Source: Denitratimonas tolerans
GTDB taxonomy: Bacteria > Pseudomonadota > Gammaproteobacteria > Xanthomonadales > Xanthomonadaceae
Direction of reading: 5' to 3'
Assembly: GCF_037203605.1 (NCBI RefSeq)
Contig: NZ_JBBDHC010000012.1
Span: 1 to 64,000 of the forward strand
DNA length: 64,000 nucleotides
A model generated the notes under the pieces. That model had not been told where the DNA came from. It was given only the letters and a program-made list of their open reading frames with translations, and did no database searches. Positions 56,022 through 64,000 of the stretch are shown here, one piece after another. Position 1 is the first letter of the stretch, and each line of letters opens with the position of its first letter. The translations under genes were made by a program, and so were the position numbers.

Positions 56022-57497
56022 TCACTGGCGGCCGATCAGCCACTCGACCAGGAGGTTCACCGGGCGGCCGGTGGCCAGGCCCTTGCGGCCTTCGTCCCAG
56101 GCGGTGCCGGCGATGTCCAGGTGCGCCCAGCGCTGCTGGCCCTCGGTGAAGCGGGCCAGGAAGCAGGCGGCGGTGATGGAGCCGGCGGACTTGCCGCCGA
56201 TGTTGGCCATGTCGGCGCAGACCGAATCGAGCTGGGGCTGGTAGTCGTCCCACAGCGGCATGCGCCAGGCGCGGTCGTGGCTGATCTGGCCGGCGGCGAG
56301 AAGCTCGTCGGCCAGCGCCTCGTCGCGGCTCATCAGGCCGTGCGCGTGCTTGCCCAGCGCGATGACGCAGGCACCGGTGAGGGTGGCCACGTCGATCAGG
56401 GTGGCCGGTTCGAAGCGCTGCGCGTAGGTGAGCGCGTCGCACAGGATCAGGCGGCCTTCGGCATCGGTGTTGAGCACCTCGATGGTCTTGCCGGACATCG
56501 AGGTGAGGATGTCGCCGGGGCGGTACGAGGTGCCGTCGGGCATGTTTTCCGCGGCCGCCGCGATGGCGACCAGGTTGATGCGCAGGCCCAGCGTGGCCGC
56601 GGCAAGGAAGGTGCCCAGCACGCTCGCGGCACCGCACATGTCGAACTTCATCTCGTCCATCGACGGGCCGGGCTTGATCGAGATGCCGCCGGTGTCGAAG
56701 GTGATGCCTTTGCCGACCAGCACGTGCGGTTTTTCACTCTCCGGCGCGCCGCGGTAGCGCAGCACGATGAGGCGCGGCGGGTTGGCGCTGCCCTGCGCCA
56801 CGCCCAGCAGCGCGCCCATGCCCAGCGCCTTCATCTGTTCGGTATCCAGAACCTCGAGCGACACCTTTTCGCTCACCTCGGCGATCTTGGCGGCCTGCTC
56901 GGCGAGATAGACCGGGGTGCAGATGTTGGGCGGCAGGTTGCCCAGCTCGCGCGCCAGGGTGACGCCATCGGCGATGCCCTGGGCGATGCGCAGCTCGTCG
57001 GCGAAATCGGCATCGCCCGAAAGGCTGAGTGCGGCGAGCGGCGTGGCCTTGGCGGACTTGCGGGTGGCGGAATAGGTGTAGCTGACGTGGAAGGCGGCCA
57101 GTGCGGCCTGGCGAATCTTCCAGGCGGCGTCGCGGCCGGCCACGTCGAGCTCGGGCAGGGTGCTGTGGACGCGCGCGGCCGGGCCGCCGCGCAGGGTGCG
57201 GATGGCGTCGGTGCAGGCGGTGAGATAGCGACCGGCGTCGAGCTTGGCCGCTTCGCCCACGCCGACCAGCAGCACGCGCGTGGCGCGGATGCCGTCGAGC
57301 GCGAGCAGCAGCGCGCAGCGCCCCGCCTTGCCCGAAACGTCGCCACTCTTGAGCAGGGCGGCGATGCGGCCGCCGCAGGCCTGGTCGAGCTGGTGGGCGG
57401 CGGGGGAAAGTCCCCGGTCTTCGAAAACGGCGGCAATGACGGCGTCGGTATCGATTTGCGCGGGATCGGTGCGCAGCACACTCGTGTTCAGGCTCAT
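56022..57497 (-). CDS. pepA: Leucyl aminopeptidase (M17)
   Basis: 491 residues. Family signature NTDAEGRL near residue 336, metal ligands in VGKGITFDTGG and DMCGAASV, and the conserved C-terminal DIAGTAWDEGRKGLATGRPV. It is a hexameric cytoplasmic aminopeptidase with two metal ions; the E. coli protein also binds DNA for Xer recombination and carAB control. The start MSLNTSVLR is typical. It is transcribed divergently from lptF with 175 bp between. Confidence 0.97.
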   Translation of the reverse strand: MSLNTSVLRTDPAQIDTDAVIAAVFEDRGLSPAAHQLDQACGGRIAALLKSGDVSGKAGRCALLLALDGIRATRVLLVGVGEAAKLDAGRYLTACTDAIRTLRGGPAARVHSTLPELDVAGRDAAWKIRQAALAAFHVSYTYSATRKSAKATPLAALSLSGDADFADELRIAQGIADGVTLARELGNLPPNICTPVYLAEQAAKIAEVSEKVSLEVLDTEQMKALGMGALLGVAQGSANPPRLIVLRYRGAPESEKPHVLVGKGITFDTGGISIKPGPSMDEMKFDMCGAASVLGTFLAAATLGLRINLVAIAAAAENMPDGTSYRPGDILTSMSGKTIEVLNTDAEGRLILCDALTYAQRFEPATLIDVATLTGACVIALGKHAHGLMSRDEALADELLAAGQISHDRAWRMPLWDDYQPQLDSVCADMANIGGKSAGSITAACFLARFTEGQQRWAHLDIAGTAWDEGRKGLATGRPVNLLVEWLIGRQ

Positions 57498-57672
57498 GGT
57501 TTTCCTGCTGTGGGGAGACGGGCGATACTTCGACACGCTGCCGGCGCCGGTACCATGTCGCGGCGCAACCGCGACCACGAAGCATTCTAGTGCATACCCA
57601 TCCCGACCCCACCAGCCACCCCGCCAGCATGCCGAACAGCGCGGCAGGCGTTCGTGCGTCGGAGCCGGGCGC

Positions 57673-58770
57673 GTGAGCCGGCCGCGCTGGCCGATCATCG
57701 ATCGCTACGTGCTTGGCCAGCTCCTGGCGACGTTCGGCGCGAGCCTGCTGGTGCTGGTGCTGGTGAGCATGGGCGGACTGGTCGCCGACCTTCTGGGCAA
57801 GATTGCGCGCGGCAGGCTGCCGCCGGGCCTGCTCATCTCCCAGCTCGGACTGCGCGCGCTGGACTTCCTGCCGCTGTTGCTGCCGCTGGCGCTGTTTCTG
57901 GCGGTGCTGCTGGCTTATGGGCGCCTGTATCGCGACAGCGAGATGGCGGTGCTGGCGGCGGCGGGGCTGGGCATCCGGCGACTGGCGCGGCCGCTGGTGT
58001 GGTTGACGGTGCCGGTGGCTGCAGTCGTCGGGGTGACCTCGCTGTGGCTTTCTCCGGCGGCGCTGCGCACCTCGCAGGCGATGATCGAGGCGGCCAACAA
58101 GTCGCTGCTGGTGGCCGGGCTCGAGCCCGGACGCTTTGTCGAGATACCCGGGCGCAACGGCGTGGTCTACCTCAGCCAGATGGATGACGACGGCCGTCGC
58201 TTCCGCAACCTGTTCGTGCACAACGAGCGCGACGGGCGCATCGACGTGGTGACCGCACAGGCCGGTGAGCTGTTCCAGGAAAGCCAGGGCGAGGAACGCT
58301 ACCTGCGGCTGGTCGATGGCTTCCGCGTGGAGGGTGAACTGGGCAGTGACGCCTTCCGCATGATGCGCTTTGCCGGCAATGACATCCGCGTGCCGGATGC
58401 CGAGCCGGGCAATGTCGGTCGCGCCGAACAACGCATGACCACGCCCGAACTGGTGCGGATCGATGCGCCGGAGGAGCGCGCCGAATTGCACTGGCGACTG
58501 GCCACGCCGCTGGCGACCCTGATCCTTGCGCTGCTGGCGCTGCCGCTGGCGCACTCGCCACCGCGCAGCGCGCGCTACGGGCGCGTGCTGGTGGCGCTGC
58601 TGGGCTATGTCGTCTATCTGAACATGCTGGGGCTGGGACGTGCGTTCATAGCTTCCGGCACCGTGCCGGTGTGGGCGGGGCTGTGGTGGGTGCATCTGCC
58701 GGCGGCAGGCATCGCGCTGTACCTGCTCTGGCGCGACGAGCACCTGGCGCGGCCCGGAGGGGCGAGCTGA
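57673..58770 (+). CDS. lptF: LPS export permease LptF
   Basis: 365 residues of the LptF/LptG family: an N-terminal cytoplasmic helix (RPRWPIIDRYVLGQLLATF), helices 1-3, a periplasmic beta-jellyroll domain (about 140-260), and helices 4-6. With LptG and LptB it pulls lipopolysaccharide from the inner membrane. It starts with GTG and has GGAG upstream. Its stop overlaps the lptG start (TGATG). Confidence 0.95.
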   Translation: MSRPRWPIIDRYVLGQLLATFGASLLVLVLVSMGGLVADLLGKIARGRLPPGLLISQLGLRALDFLPLLLPLALFLAVLLAYGRLYRDSEMAVLAAAGLGIRRLARPLVWLTVPVAAVVGVTSLWLSPAALRTSQAMIEAANKSLLVAGLEPGRFVEIPGRNGVVYLSQMDDDGRRFRNLFVHNERDGRIDVVTAQAGELFQESQGEERYLRLVDGFRVEGELGSDAFRMMRFAGNDIRVPDAEPGNVGRAEQRMTTPELVRIDAPEERAELHWRLATPLATLILALLALPLAHSPPRSARYGRVLVALLGYVVYLNMLGLGRAFIASGTVPVWAGLWWVHLPAAGIALYLLWRDEHLARPGGAS

Positions 58771-59867
58771 TGCGCTGGCGGTTCGGACTGGCCGATCGCA
58801 TGATCGCCCTGCGCGTGGCGGCGGCGCTGTCGGCCGCATGGTTCGTGCTGGTGGGTTTCGATGCGATCACCGCGCTGGTGGGCCAGTTGGCCAACATCGG
58901 GCAGGGCAGCTACGGTTTCAGCGAAGTCCTGATCTATACCGTCTATACCCTGCCGCGGCGCGCGTACACGCTTTTCCCCACGGCCGCCGTGATCGGTGCG
59001 CTTCTGGGCCTGGGCGCGCTGGCGGCCAGTTCGGAGCTGACCGCGCTGCGTGCGATCGGGCTGTCGCGGGCGCGGATCTGCGTGGCGGCGGTGGCCGTCA
59101 TCGCCCTGCTGACCCTGGCCATGGTGATCGTGGCCGAGACCATTGGTCCGGCCGGTGAGGAACAGGCCCAGACCCGGGCGATGGAAGCCAAGAGTTCGGA
59201 TATCAAGAGCCTGCGCGGTTCGGGCCTGTGGGCGCGCGAAGGCGACACGTTCCTCAACGCGAAGCAGGGCAACGTGGTTGGCCGCGGGGCAGACTCCACC
59301 ATCGAGCTGTCGGACGTGACGCTCTACGAATTCGACCAGGACGGGCGGCTCGCCTCGATCGCCGTGGTGCAGAAGGCGCTGCACCACAGCGGCGTATGGG
59401 AGCTGCGCGACGTGCATCGCTCGCGCTTCGGCCTGCGCGAGGTGGTGAGCGAACAGGTACCGGAGGAACGCTGGGCATCGCGGCTCAACCCCGACGTGCT
59501 GCAGCTGGGCGTGACCCGGCCCCGCTACCTGCGCATGACCGAACTGCGCAACAGCCTGGAGTACCTGGTCCGCAACGAGCTGGACATGGGCGAGTTCGAA
59601 TCCGCCTACTGGGCGCGGATCTTCTATCCCTTTTCGACGCTCGTGCTGTGCCTTGCCGCCCTGCCGTTCGCGTTCGGGACGCTGCGCTCGGGCGGATTCG
59701 GCAAGCGGCTGTTCGTCGGCATCGTGCTGGGCGTGGGCATGTTCACCGCCCAGACGCTGTCGGTGAACCTCGCGCAGGTCTACCACCTCGACCTGCGTCT
59801 GGCCTACGGCCTGCCGCCGCTGCTGGTGGCCCTGGTTTCCTGGCTGCATTTTCGCGGCAGGCAATAG
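58770..59867 (+). CDS. lptG: LPS export permease LptG
   Basis: 365 residues with the same layout as LptF. Seen: TVYTLPRRAYTLFPTAAVIGALLGLGALA in the cytoplasmic coupling region, a periplasmic domain (about 130-260) with GLWAREGDTFLNAK, and final helices including PFAFGTLRSGGFGKRLFVGI. Translation is coupled to lptF through the one-base overlap. An 80-bp gap leads to the PLP enzyme gene. Confidence 0.95.
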   Translation: MRWRFGLADRMIALRVAAALSAAWFVLVGFDAITALVGQLANIGQGSYGFSEVLIYTVYTLPRRAYTLFPTAAVIGALLGLGALAASSELTALRAIGLSRARICVAAVAVIALLTLAMVIVAETIGPAGEEQAQTRAMEAKSSDIKSLRGSGLWAREGDTFLNAKQGNVVGRGADSTIELSDVTLYEFDQDGRLASIAVVQKALHHSGVWELRDVHRSRFGLREVVSEQVPEERWASRLNPDVLQLGVTRPRYLRMTELRNSLEYLVRNELDMGEFESAYWARIFYPFSTLVLCLAALPFAFGTLRSGGFGKRLFVGIVLGVGMFTAQTLSVNLAQVYHLDLRLAYGLPPLLVALVSWLHFRGRQ

Positions 59868-59946
59868 GGCGAGCCGCCGGCGGCCGGGAATCCTCGGGCG
59901 CGGGCCGGCTATGATCCGCAGCTGATCCGCTTCCGGCCTTCGTCCC

Positions 59947-61110
59947 ATGACATCCAACCGCACTTTCGGCTTCGGCACCCGCGCCATCCACGCCGGCCAG
60001 TCCCCTGATCCCTCCACCGGTGCCGTGATGACACCGATCTATGCCACCTCCACCTACGTGCAGAAGAGCCCGGGCGTACACCAGGGCTTCGAGTACTCGC
60101 GCAGCCACAACCCCACCCGCTTCGCCTACGAACGCTGCGTCGCCGCGCTCGAATCGGGCGCGCATGGATACGCCTTCGCCTCCGGGCTGGCGGCGACCGG
60201 CACGGTGCTGGAGACGCTGGATTCGGGCAGCCACGTCATCTGCATGGACGACGTGTACGGCGGCACCTACCGGATCATGGAGCGGGTGCGGCGGCGCTCG
60301 GCCGGACTGTCGTTCTCGTTCGTGGACCTGGGCGACATGGCCGCGCTGGAGGCGGCGGTGCGGCCGGAAACGCGCATGATCTGGTGCGAGACGCCCACCA
60401 ATCCCCTGCTCAAGATCGTGGACCTGGAGCGGCTGGCGCAGTTCACGCGCGCGCGCGGCATCTGGCTGGTGGTCGACAACACCTTCGCCTCGCCCATGCT
60501 GCAGCGTCCGCTGGAGCTTGGCGCGCACGCGGTGGTGCATTCGGCCACCAAGTATCTCAACGGGCATTCGGACATCGTCGGCGGCGTGGCCGTGGTGGGC
60601 GATGACGCCGAGCTGGCCGAGCGCATCGGCTTTTTGCAGAACGCCGTGGGCGGCATCCAGGGGCCGTTCGACAGCTTCCTGGCGCTGCGCGGCCTCAAGA
60701 CCCTGCACCTGCGCATGCGCGCGCACTGCGACAACGCGCTGGCGCTGGCGCAGTGGCTGGAAAGCCACCCGGCGGTGGAGCGGGTGCTGCATCCCGGGCT
60801 GGCCTCGCATCCGCAGCACGCGCTGGCGGCGCGCCAGATGCACGGCTTCGGCGGCATGATCACGATCTTCGTGAAGGGCGGGCTCGCGGCCGCCCGCCGG
60901 ATGATGGAGCGCACCGAACTGTTCGCCCTCGCCGAGTCGCTGGGCGGCGTCGAAAGCCTGGTCAACCATCCGGCGATCATGACGCACGCCTCGATTCCGG
61001 CGGAAACCCGCGCCGCGCTGGGCATCACCGACAACCTCGTCCGCCTGTCGGTGGGCGTGGAGGATCTGGAGGATCTGCGGCGCGATCTGGACGCGGCTTT
61101 GTCCGCCTGA
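59947..61110 (+). CDS. Cystathionine gamma-synthase/gamma-lyase family PLP enzyme
   Basis: 387 residues of the Cys/Met-metabolism PLP family. Motifs: GTRAIHAGQSPDPSTGAVMTP, STY plus SRSHNPTR, CETPTNPLLKIVD, VVDNTFASP, and the PLP lysine in SATKYLNGHSD (about residue 205). Gamma-synthase (metB) and gamma-lyase cannot be told apart by eye. Gene length and start (MTSNRTFGFGTRAIHAG) are standard. It precedes the glutaredoxin fusion gene by 84 bp on the same strand. Confidence 0.93.
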   Translation: MTSNRTFGFGTRAIHAGQSPDPSTGAVMTPIYATSTYVQKSPGVHQGFEYSRSHNPTRFAYERCVAALESGAHGYAFASGLAATGTVLETLDSGSHVICMDDVYGGTYRIMERVRRRSAGLSFSFVDLGDMAALEAAVRPETRMIWCETPTNPLLKIVDLERLAQFTRARGIWLVVDNTFASPMLQRPLELGAHAVVHSATKYLNGHSDIVGGVAVVGDDAELAERIGFLQNAVGGIQGPFDSFLALRGLKTLHLRMRAHCDNALALAQWLESHPAVERVLHPGLASHPQHALAARQMHGFGGMITIFVKGGLAAARRMMERTELFALAESLGGVESLVNHPAIMTHASIPAETRAALGITDNLVRLSVGVEDLEDLRRDLDAALSA

Positions 61111-61194
61111 TCCGCGACTCATGCCGCGTTGTTGCAGCGCGGCGTAGAATCCGCGCGCTTTGGCACCCCCATCTTTGACGCAAGGAAACACCCC

Positions 61195-62121
61195 ATGTCC
61201 CTCGATCCCACCGTGCGCGGGCGCATCGAAGCGCTGCTGGCGCAAAATCCCGTCGTGCTCTTCATGAAGGGCGTGCAGGGCGCGCCGCAGTGCGGGTTTT
61301 CCGCCAAGGCGTCCGGCATCCTCGACAGCCTCGGCGTGGAGTACGCCAGCGTCAACGTACTGGCCGATGCGGAAATCCGCGAAGGCATCAAGGCATTCGG
61401 CAACTGGCCGACCATCCCGCAGCTCTATGTGCGCGGCGAACTGGTCGGCGGCAGCGACATCATCACCGGCCTGATGGACTCGGGCGAGCTGTTTCCGCTG
61501 CTGGGCGTCGCCGCGCCGGATCGCACCCCGCCGCAGATCCGCATCACCCCGGCTGCCGCGGAGGCGATCCGCAGCGCCATGACCGATGCCGACGGCCTCG
61601 CGCTGCACCTGTCGATCGGGCCGCGCTTCGAGGCGCAGTTCCAGCTCGCTCCGGCCGCGCCGGGCGACGTGGTGTCCGAATCCGAAGGCATCGCGGTGCA
61701 TTTCGACCTCGCCAGCGCGCAGCGCGCGCGCGGCCTGGAGATCGACTGGGTCGAGGACGTGCGCGGTGCGGGCCTGACCATCCGCAATCCCAATGCGCCG
61801 GCACCGGTGAAGTCGATTTCGGTCGAGGCGCTGCGCGATCGGCTGGCGGCCGGCAGCATGACGGTCATCGACGTGCGGCCGCTGGCGGCGCGCAAGATCG
61901 CGCCGTTTTCCGGCGCACACACCGTGATGGACGAGGCCTCGCGCGGGCATCTGGAGGCCATGGACAAGGCCACGTCGATCGCCTTCCTCTGCCATCACGG
62001 CAGCTCCAGCCTGCAGGCCGCCGAGCACTTTCGCGCGCTGGGTTTCAGCGACGTCTGGAACATCGAGGGCGGCATCGACGCCTGGTCGCAGCGCATCGAT
62101 CCGTCGGTGCCGCGCTACTGA
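61195..62121 (+). CDS. Grx4 monothiol glutaredoxin - IscA-like - rhodanese fusion
   Basis: 308 residues in three parts. Residues 1-105: monothiol glutaredoxin with active-site CGFS and the glutathione-binding WPTIPQLYV. About 108-200: a domain like A-type Fe-S carriers (IRITPAAAEAI, GLTIRNPNAP), but without the three cysteines that bind iron. About 205-308: rhodanese with active loop CHHGSSS. Grx4 proteins hold [2Fe-2S] clusters, so this may join cluster handling to sulfur transfer. Start has AAGGA upstream. Confidence 0.93.
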   Translation: MSLDPTVRGRIEALLAQNPVVLFMKGVQGAPQCGFSAKASGILDSLGVEYASVNVLADAEIREGIKAFGNWPTIPQLYVRGELVGGSDIITGLMDSGELFPLLGVAAPDRTPPQIRITPAAAEAIRSAMTDADGLALHLSIGPRFEAQFQLAPAAPGDVVSESEGIAVHFDLASAQRARGLEIDWVEDVRGAGLTIRNPNAPAPVKSISVEALRDRLAAGSMTVIDVRPLAARKIAPFSGAHTVMDEASRGHLEAMDKATSIAFLCHHGSSSLQAAEHFRALGFSDVWNIEGGIDAWSQRIDPSVPRY

Positions 62122-62357
62122 GCGCGTGCCGGGCCGGCGGCGGTGCCACGGCCTTCCGCCGCACGGCCTTCGGGTCGGAAAGGCACCGCGCAACGGGGGC
62201 GGCAGCGGGCAGGGCCGGCCTTGCAGAATTGTGAACTGCTGCAAAACTTGACCTGAGGCATGGAAAAACCGAGCAATTGCGCTATTTTTGATCCGAATTT
62301 CTCTAAATGGCTTCCGCGTCGCCCAGGTGGGCGGTGATCGAAGCCGGGGAGGACGGC

Positions 62358-62675
62358 ATGACAGGGCATGCGGCGCGCTTCATCACGGGACTGGCCATGG
62401 CATCAGTGCTCGCCGGCTGCAGCGGCTCGCCGGCGTCGCGCGCGGCGCTGGCCTGCGAAGAGGCCGCCAAGGAACGTGCCGAAGGCAAGATGCTTTCGGT
62501 CGACCTCAAGGCCCTGGAGCAGAGCATGGTGAACGAGGGCGAAGACGTGCTCAGGCTGCAGGCACCGGTGACGCTCGACACCGGGCTGCAGACGCAATAC
62601 ACCCAGACGCTCGACTGCCGGGTCAGGGTCGCGAACGGGGAACTGCACGTGGTACGGGTGACTTTCGTCTTCTGA
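62358..62675 (+). CDS. Small lipoprotein, function unknown
   Basis: 105 residues. A lipobox LAGC (MASVLAGC, Cys at residue 18) follows a basic start (TGHAARFITG); the mature part is polar, with one late Cys in LDCRVRVANGELHVVRV. A strong ribosome site (GGGGAGGA) lies 5 bases before the ATG. Not recognised. An A/T-rich patch (about 62,240-62,310) upstream may hold the promoter. Confidence 0.75.
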   Translation: MTGHAARFITGLAMASVLAGCSGSPASRAALACEEAAKERAEGKMLSVDLKALEQSMVNEGEDVLRLQAPVTLDTGLQTQYTQTLDCRVRVANGELHVVRVTFVF

Positions 62676-62794
62676 CGCGCCGCACCGGAGTCCTGCGTAG
62701 TACCATTTCGCCCCCTCGCGGCGATTCGCGCCGGCGAACCGGCCCGGAGTCTGCGCGTGACGACCCTGTTTCATCCCCGCAAGTGGCCTGGCGC

Positions 62795-63415
62795 ATGAGC
62801 GTGCGCCGCGGCTCCCTCTTCGTCATCGCGGCCCCTTCGGGGGCGGGGAAATCCTCGCTGGTCAATGCCGTGCTGGCGCGCGAGCCGGAGATTTCCCTCT
62901 CGATCTCCTTCACCTCGCGCGGCCCGCGCCCGAGCGAGCGGCACGCGCAGCACTACAACTTCGTCAGCGCCGACGAGTTCCGCCGCATGATCGAGGCCGG
63001 CGACTTCTTCGAGTACGCCATCGTGCACGGCGACTACAAGGGCACCGCGCGCCAGTCGGTCGAACCGCACCTGACGGCCGGGCGCGACGTGCTGCTGGAG
63101 ATCGACTGGCAGGGCGCGCGCCAGGTGCGCCAGAAGGTGCCCGACTGCGTGACGATCTTCATCCTGCCGCCCTCGCGCGAGGAGCTGGAGCGGCGCCTGC
63201 GCACGCGCGGGCAGGACTCCGAGGAAACCATCCTGCGCCGGCTTGCGGGATCGCGCGGCGAGATGGAGCATGCGCCGGAGTTCGACTATCTGGTGGTGAA
63301 CCGCGATTTCGGCCAGGCCACCGAGGATCTCCTGTCGATCATCCGCGCCCAGCGCCTGCGCACCGCCGCCCAGCTCGCCCACCATCCGGGGCTGCTGGAG
63401 GCGCTGCTGGCCTGA
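62795..63415 (+). CDS. gmk: Guanylate kinase
   Basis: 206 residues. P-loop APSGAGKSS, SYTTR-equivalent SFTSRGPRPSE, GDFFEYAIVHGDYKG and LEIDWQGARQV, all typical of GMP kinase, which makes GDP. The usual upstream partner yicC is absent. rpoZ and the start of spoT follow on the same strand, the common gmk-rpoZ-spoT order. The ATG at 62795 lies just ahead of the P-loop as in relatives; its ribosome site is weak. Confidence 0.96.
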   Translation: MSVRRGSLFVIAAPSGAGKSSLVNAVLAREPEISLSISFTSRGPRPSERHAQHYNFVSADEFRRMIEAGDFFEYAIVHGDYKGTARQSVEPHLTAGRDVLLEIDWQGARQVRQKVPDCVTIFILPPSREELERRLRTRGQDSEETILRRLAGSRGEMEHAPEFDYLVVNRDFGQATEDLLSIIRAQRLRTAAQLAHHPGLLEALLA

Positions 63416-63525
63416 GCGCGGCCTCGGCCTGGCTTGATCGGCACGGCCTGATTTGCCTCCGGCTTTGCATCTGACCTAAGATACCGGGTTCGTTTGTCAT
63501 TCCGGCTTTGGCCGAGGAAGCCCCC

Positions 63526-63825
63526 ATGGCTCGTGTCACCGTAGAAGATTGCCTCGAAGTGGTCGACAACCGTTTCGAACTGGTCATCATGGCCTCGCGC
63601 CGCGCGCGCCAGCTCGCCAAGGGTGCGCCCAGCACGCTGGAAGGCGACGAGGATGACGACAAGCCCACCGTGCTGGCGCTGCGTGAAATCGCCTCGCGCA
63701 GCATCGACGACGCCACCATCGCCGAAGTGGATCGCGTCGAGCGCGAGCGCCGCGAGCGCGAGGCGCTGGAATGGGCGGCCGCCGAAGTGGATGACGACCT
63801 GTCCAAGGGCGGCGACGACCTCTGA
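63526..63825 (+). CDS. rpoZ: RNA polymerase omega subunit
   Basis: 99 residues: MARVTVEDCLEVVDNRFELV, the near-universal omega start, followed by RRARQLAKG and KPTVLALREIAS. The acidic tail is typical. Omega helps RNA polymerase assemble and forms part of a (p)ppGpp site. GAGGAAG precedes the ATG. It lies between gmk and the start of spoT. Confidence 0.98.
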   Translation: MARVTVEDCLEVVDNRFELVIMASRRARQLAKGAPSTLEGDEDDDKPTVLALREIASRSIDDATIAEVDRVERERREREALEWAAAEVDDDLSKGGDDL

Positions 63826-63928
63826 TCGTTCGTGCCGTCGGTGCGCGTGCCGACGCGCCATCCGGCGTGAAGCCGCGGCCAGGGCCGCCGTCATTGCCCT
63901 GAACGGCGATGCTGCGTAGTCTGGCGGC

Positions 63929-64000
63929 ATGCATGATTCCTCTCCCGCTGCCGCTGCGCCCGCTGCAACTGCGAACCAACGTGCCCCGGATCCGTGTCCG
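63929..64000 (+). CDS. spoT: Probable start of spoT (cut by window edge)
   Basis: 24 codons (MHDSSPAAAAPAATANQRAP then DPCP) in an open frame up to the right edge, 103 bp after rpoZ. Nothing in the residues identifies it; the call rests on the standard gmk-rpoZ-spoT order. SpoT makes and hydrolyses (p)ppGpp. An alternative start two bases off frame cannot be excluded. Confidence 0.45.
   Translation, partial: MHDSSPAAAAPAATANQRAPDPCP

Overview
The window is about 64 kb of GC-rich DNA with tightly packed genes. Gene content and order (hemD-hemX-hemY, gmk-rpoZ-spoT, divergent pepA-holC and lptF-lptG, a Grx4-rhodanese fusion, a RegB/RegA pair, short secreted-protein motifs such as FSDGFE) fit a gammaproteobacterium of the Xanthomonadales/Lysobacterales (Xanthomonas, Lysobacter or Luteimonas relatives). 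The genus cannot be fixed from the sequence alone.

Layout. 0-1 kb: right end of an IS256-family element next to a tRNA-Arg(CCG) gene. 1.2-25.5 kb: mostly core genes, namely a degenerate UbiA-like protein, mnmG, a Tyr/Arg/Pro-rich lipoprotein, pepN, a PLP dehydratase, hemD-hemX-hemY, a hotdog thioesterase, an iron-store release set (bfd, bfr, fpr), a SWIM/SNF2 ATPase, a secreted subtilase and deoA. 25.6-28.5 kb: valS. 28.5-55.6 kb: a region of variable character lying between valS and holC, genes that are neighbours (pepA-holC-valS) in many gammaproteobacteria. It holds DUF4105/DUF2388, an OmpA-like protein, a DMT transporter, a copper-type TonB receptor, an FAD oxidoreductase, a decayed receptor/regB copy, a Cys-rich peptide with a MacAB-like exporter, RegB/RegA, an aminotransferase and a type I restriction-modification island. 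55.6-64 kb: core genes again (holC, pepA, lptF, lptG, a Cys/Met-metabolism PLP enzyme, Grx4 fusion, gmk, rpoZ, start of spoT).

The best candidate for an undescribed system is 36.97-42.25 kb. A 57-codon gene encodes a Sec signal peptide plus a 33-residue product with seven cysteines. It is followed on the same strand by a secreted CxxC protein, a duplicated (pseudodimeric) FtsX/MacB-type permease, a HlyD/MacA-type adaptor and a MacB-type ATPase. This resembles a dedicated pathway for a disulfide-rich peptide that enters the periplasm by Sec and leaves by a tripartite pump. The cassette is bracketed by the real regB start on the right and a degenerate copy of that start on the left, and a redox two-component system follows it.

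A second candidate is a small GIY-YIG nuclease gene flanked by two inverted REP-like palindromes (48,815-49,202), sitting inside the restriction-modification island. That island has hsdR facing hsdM, a KilA-N gene between hsdM and hsdS, and an unrecognised multi-pass membrane protein behind hsdS. The bacterioferritin lacks nearly all ferroxidase ligands but keeps the haem Met, so it is probably a haem-binding alpha-type subunit.

All calls come from reading sequence and translations; no database search was run.
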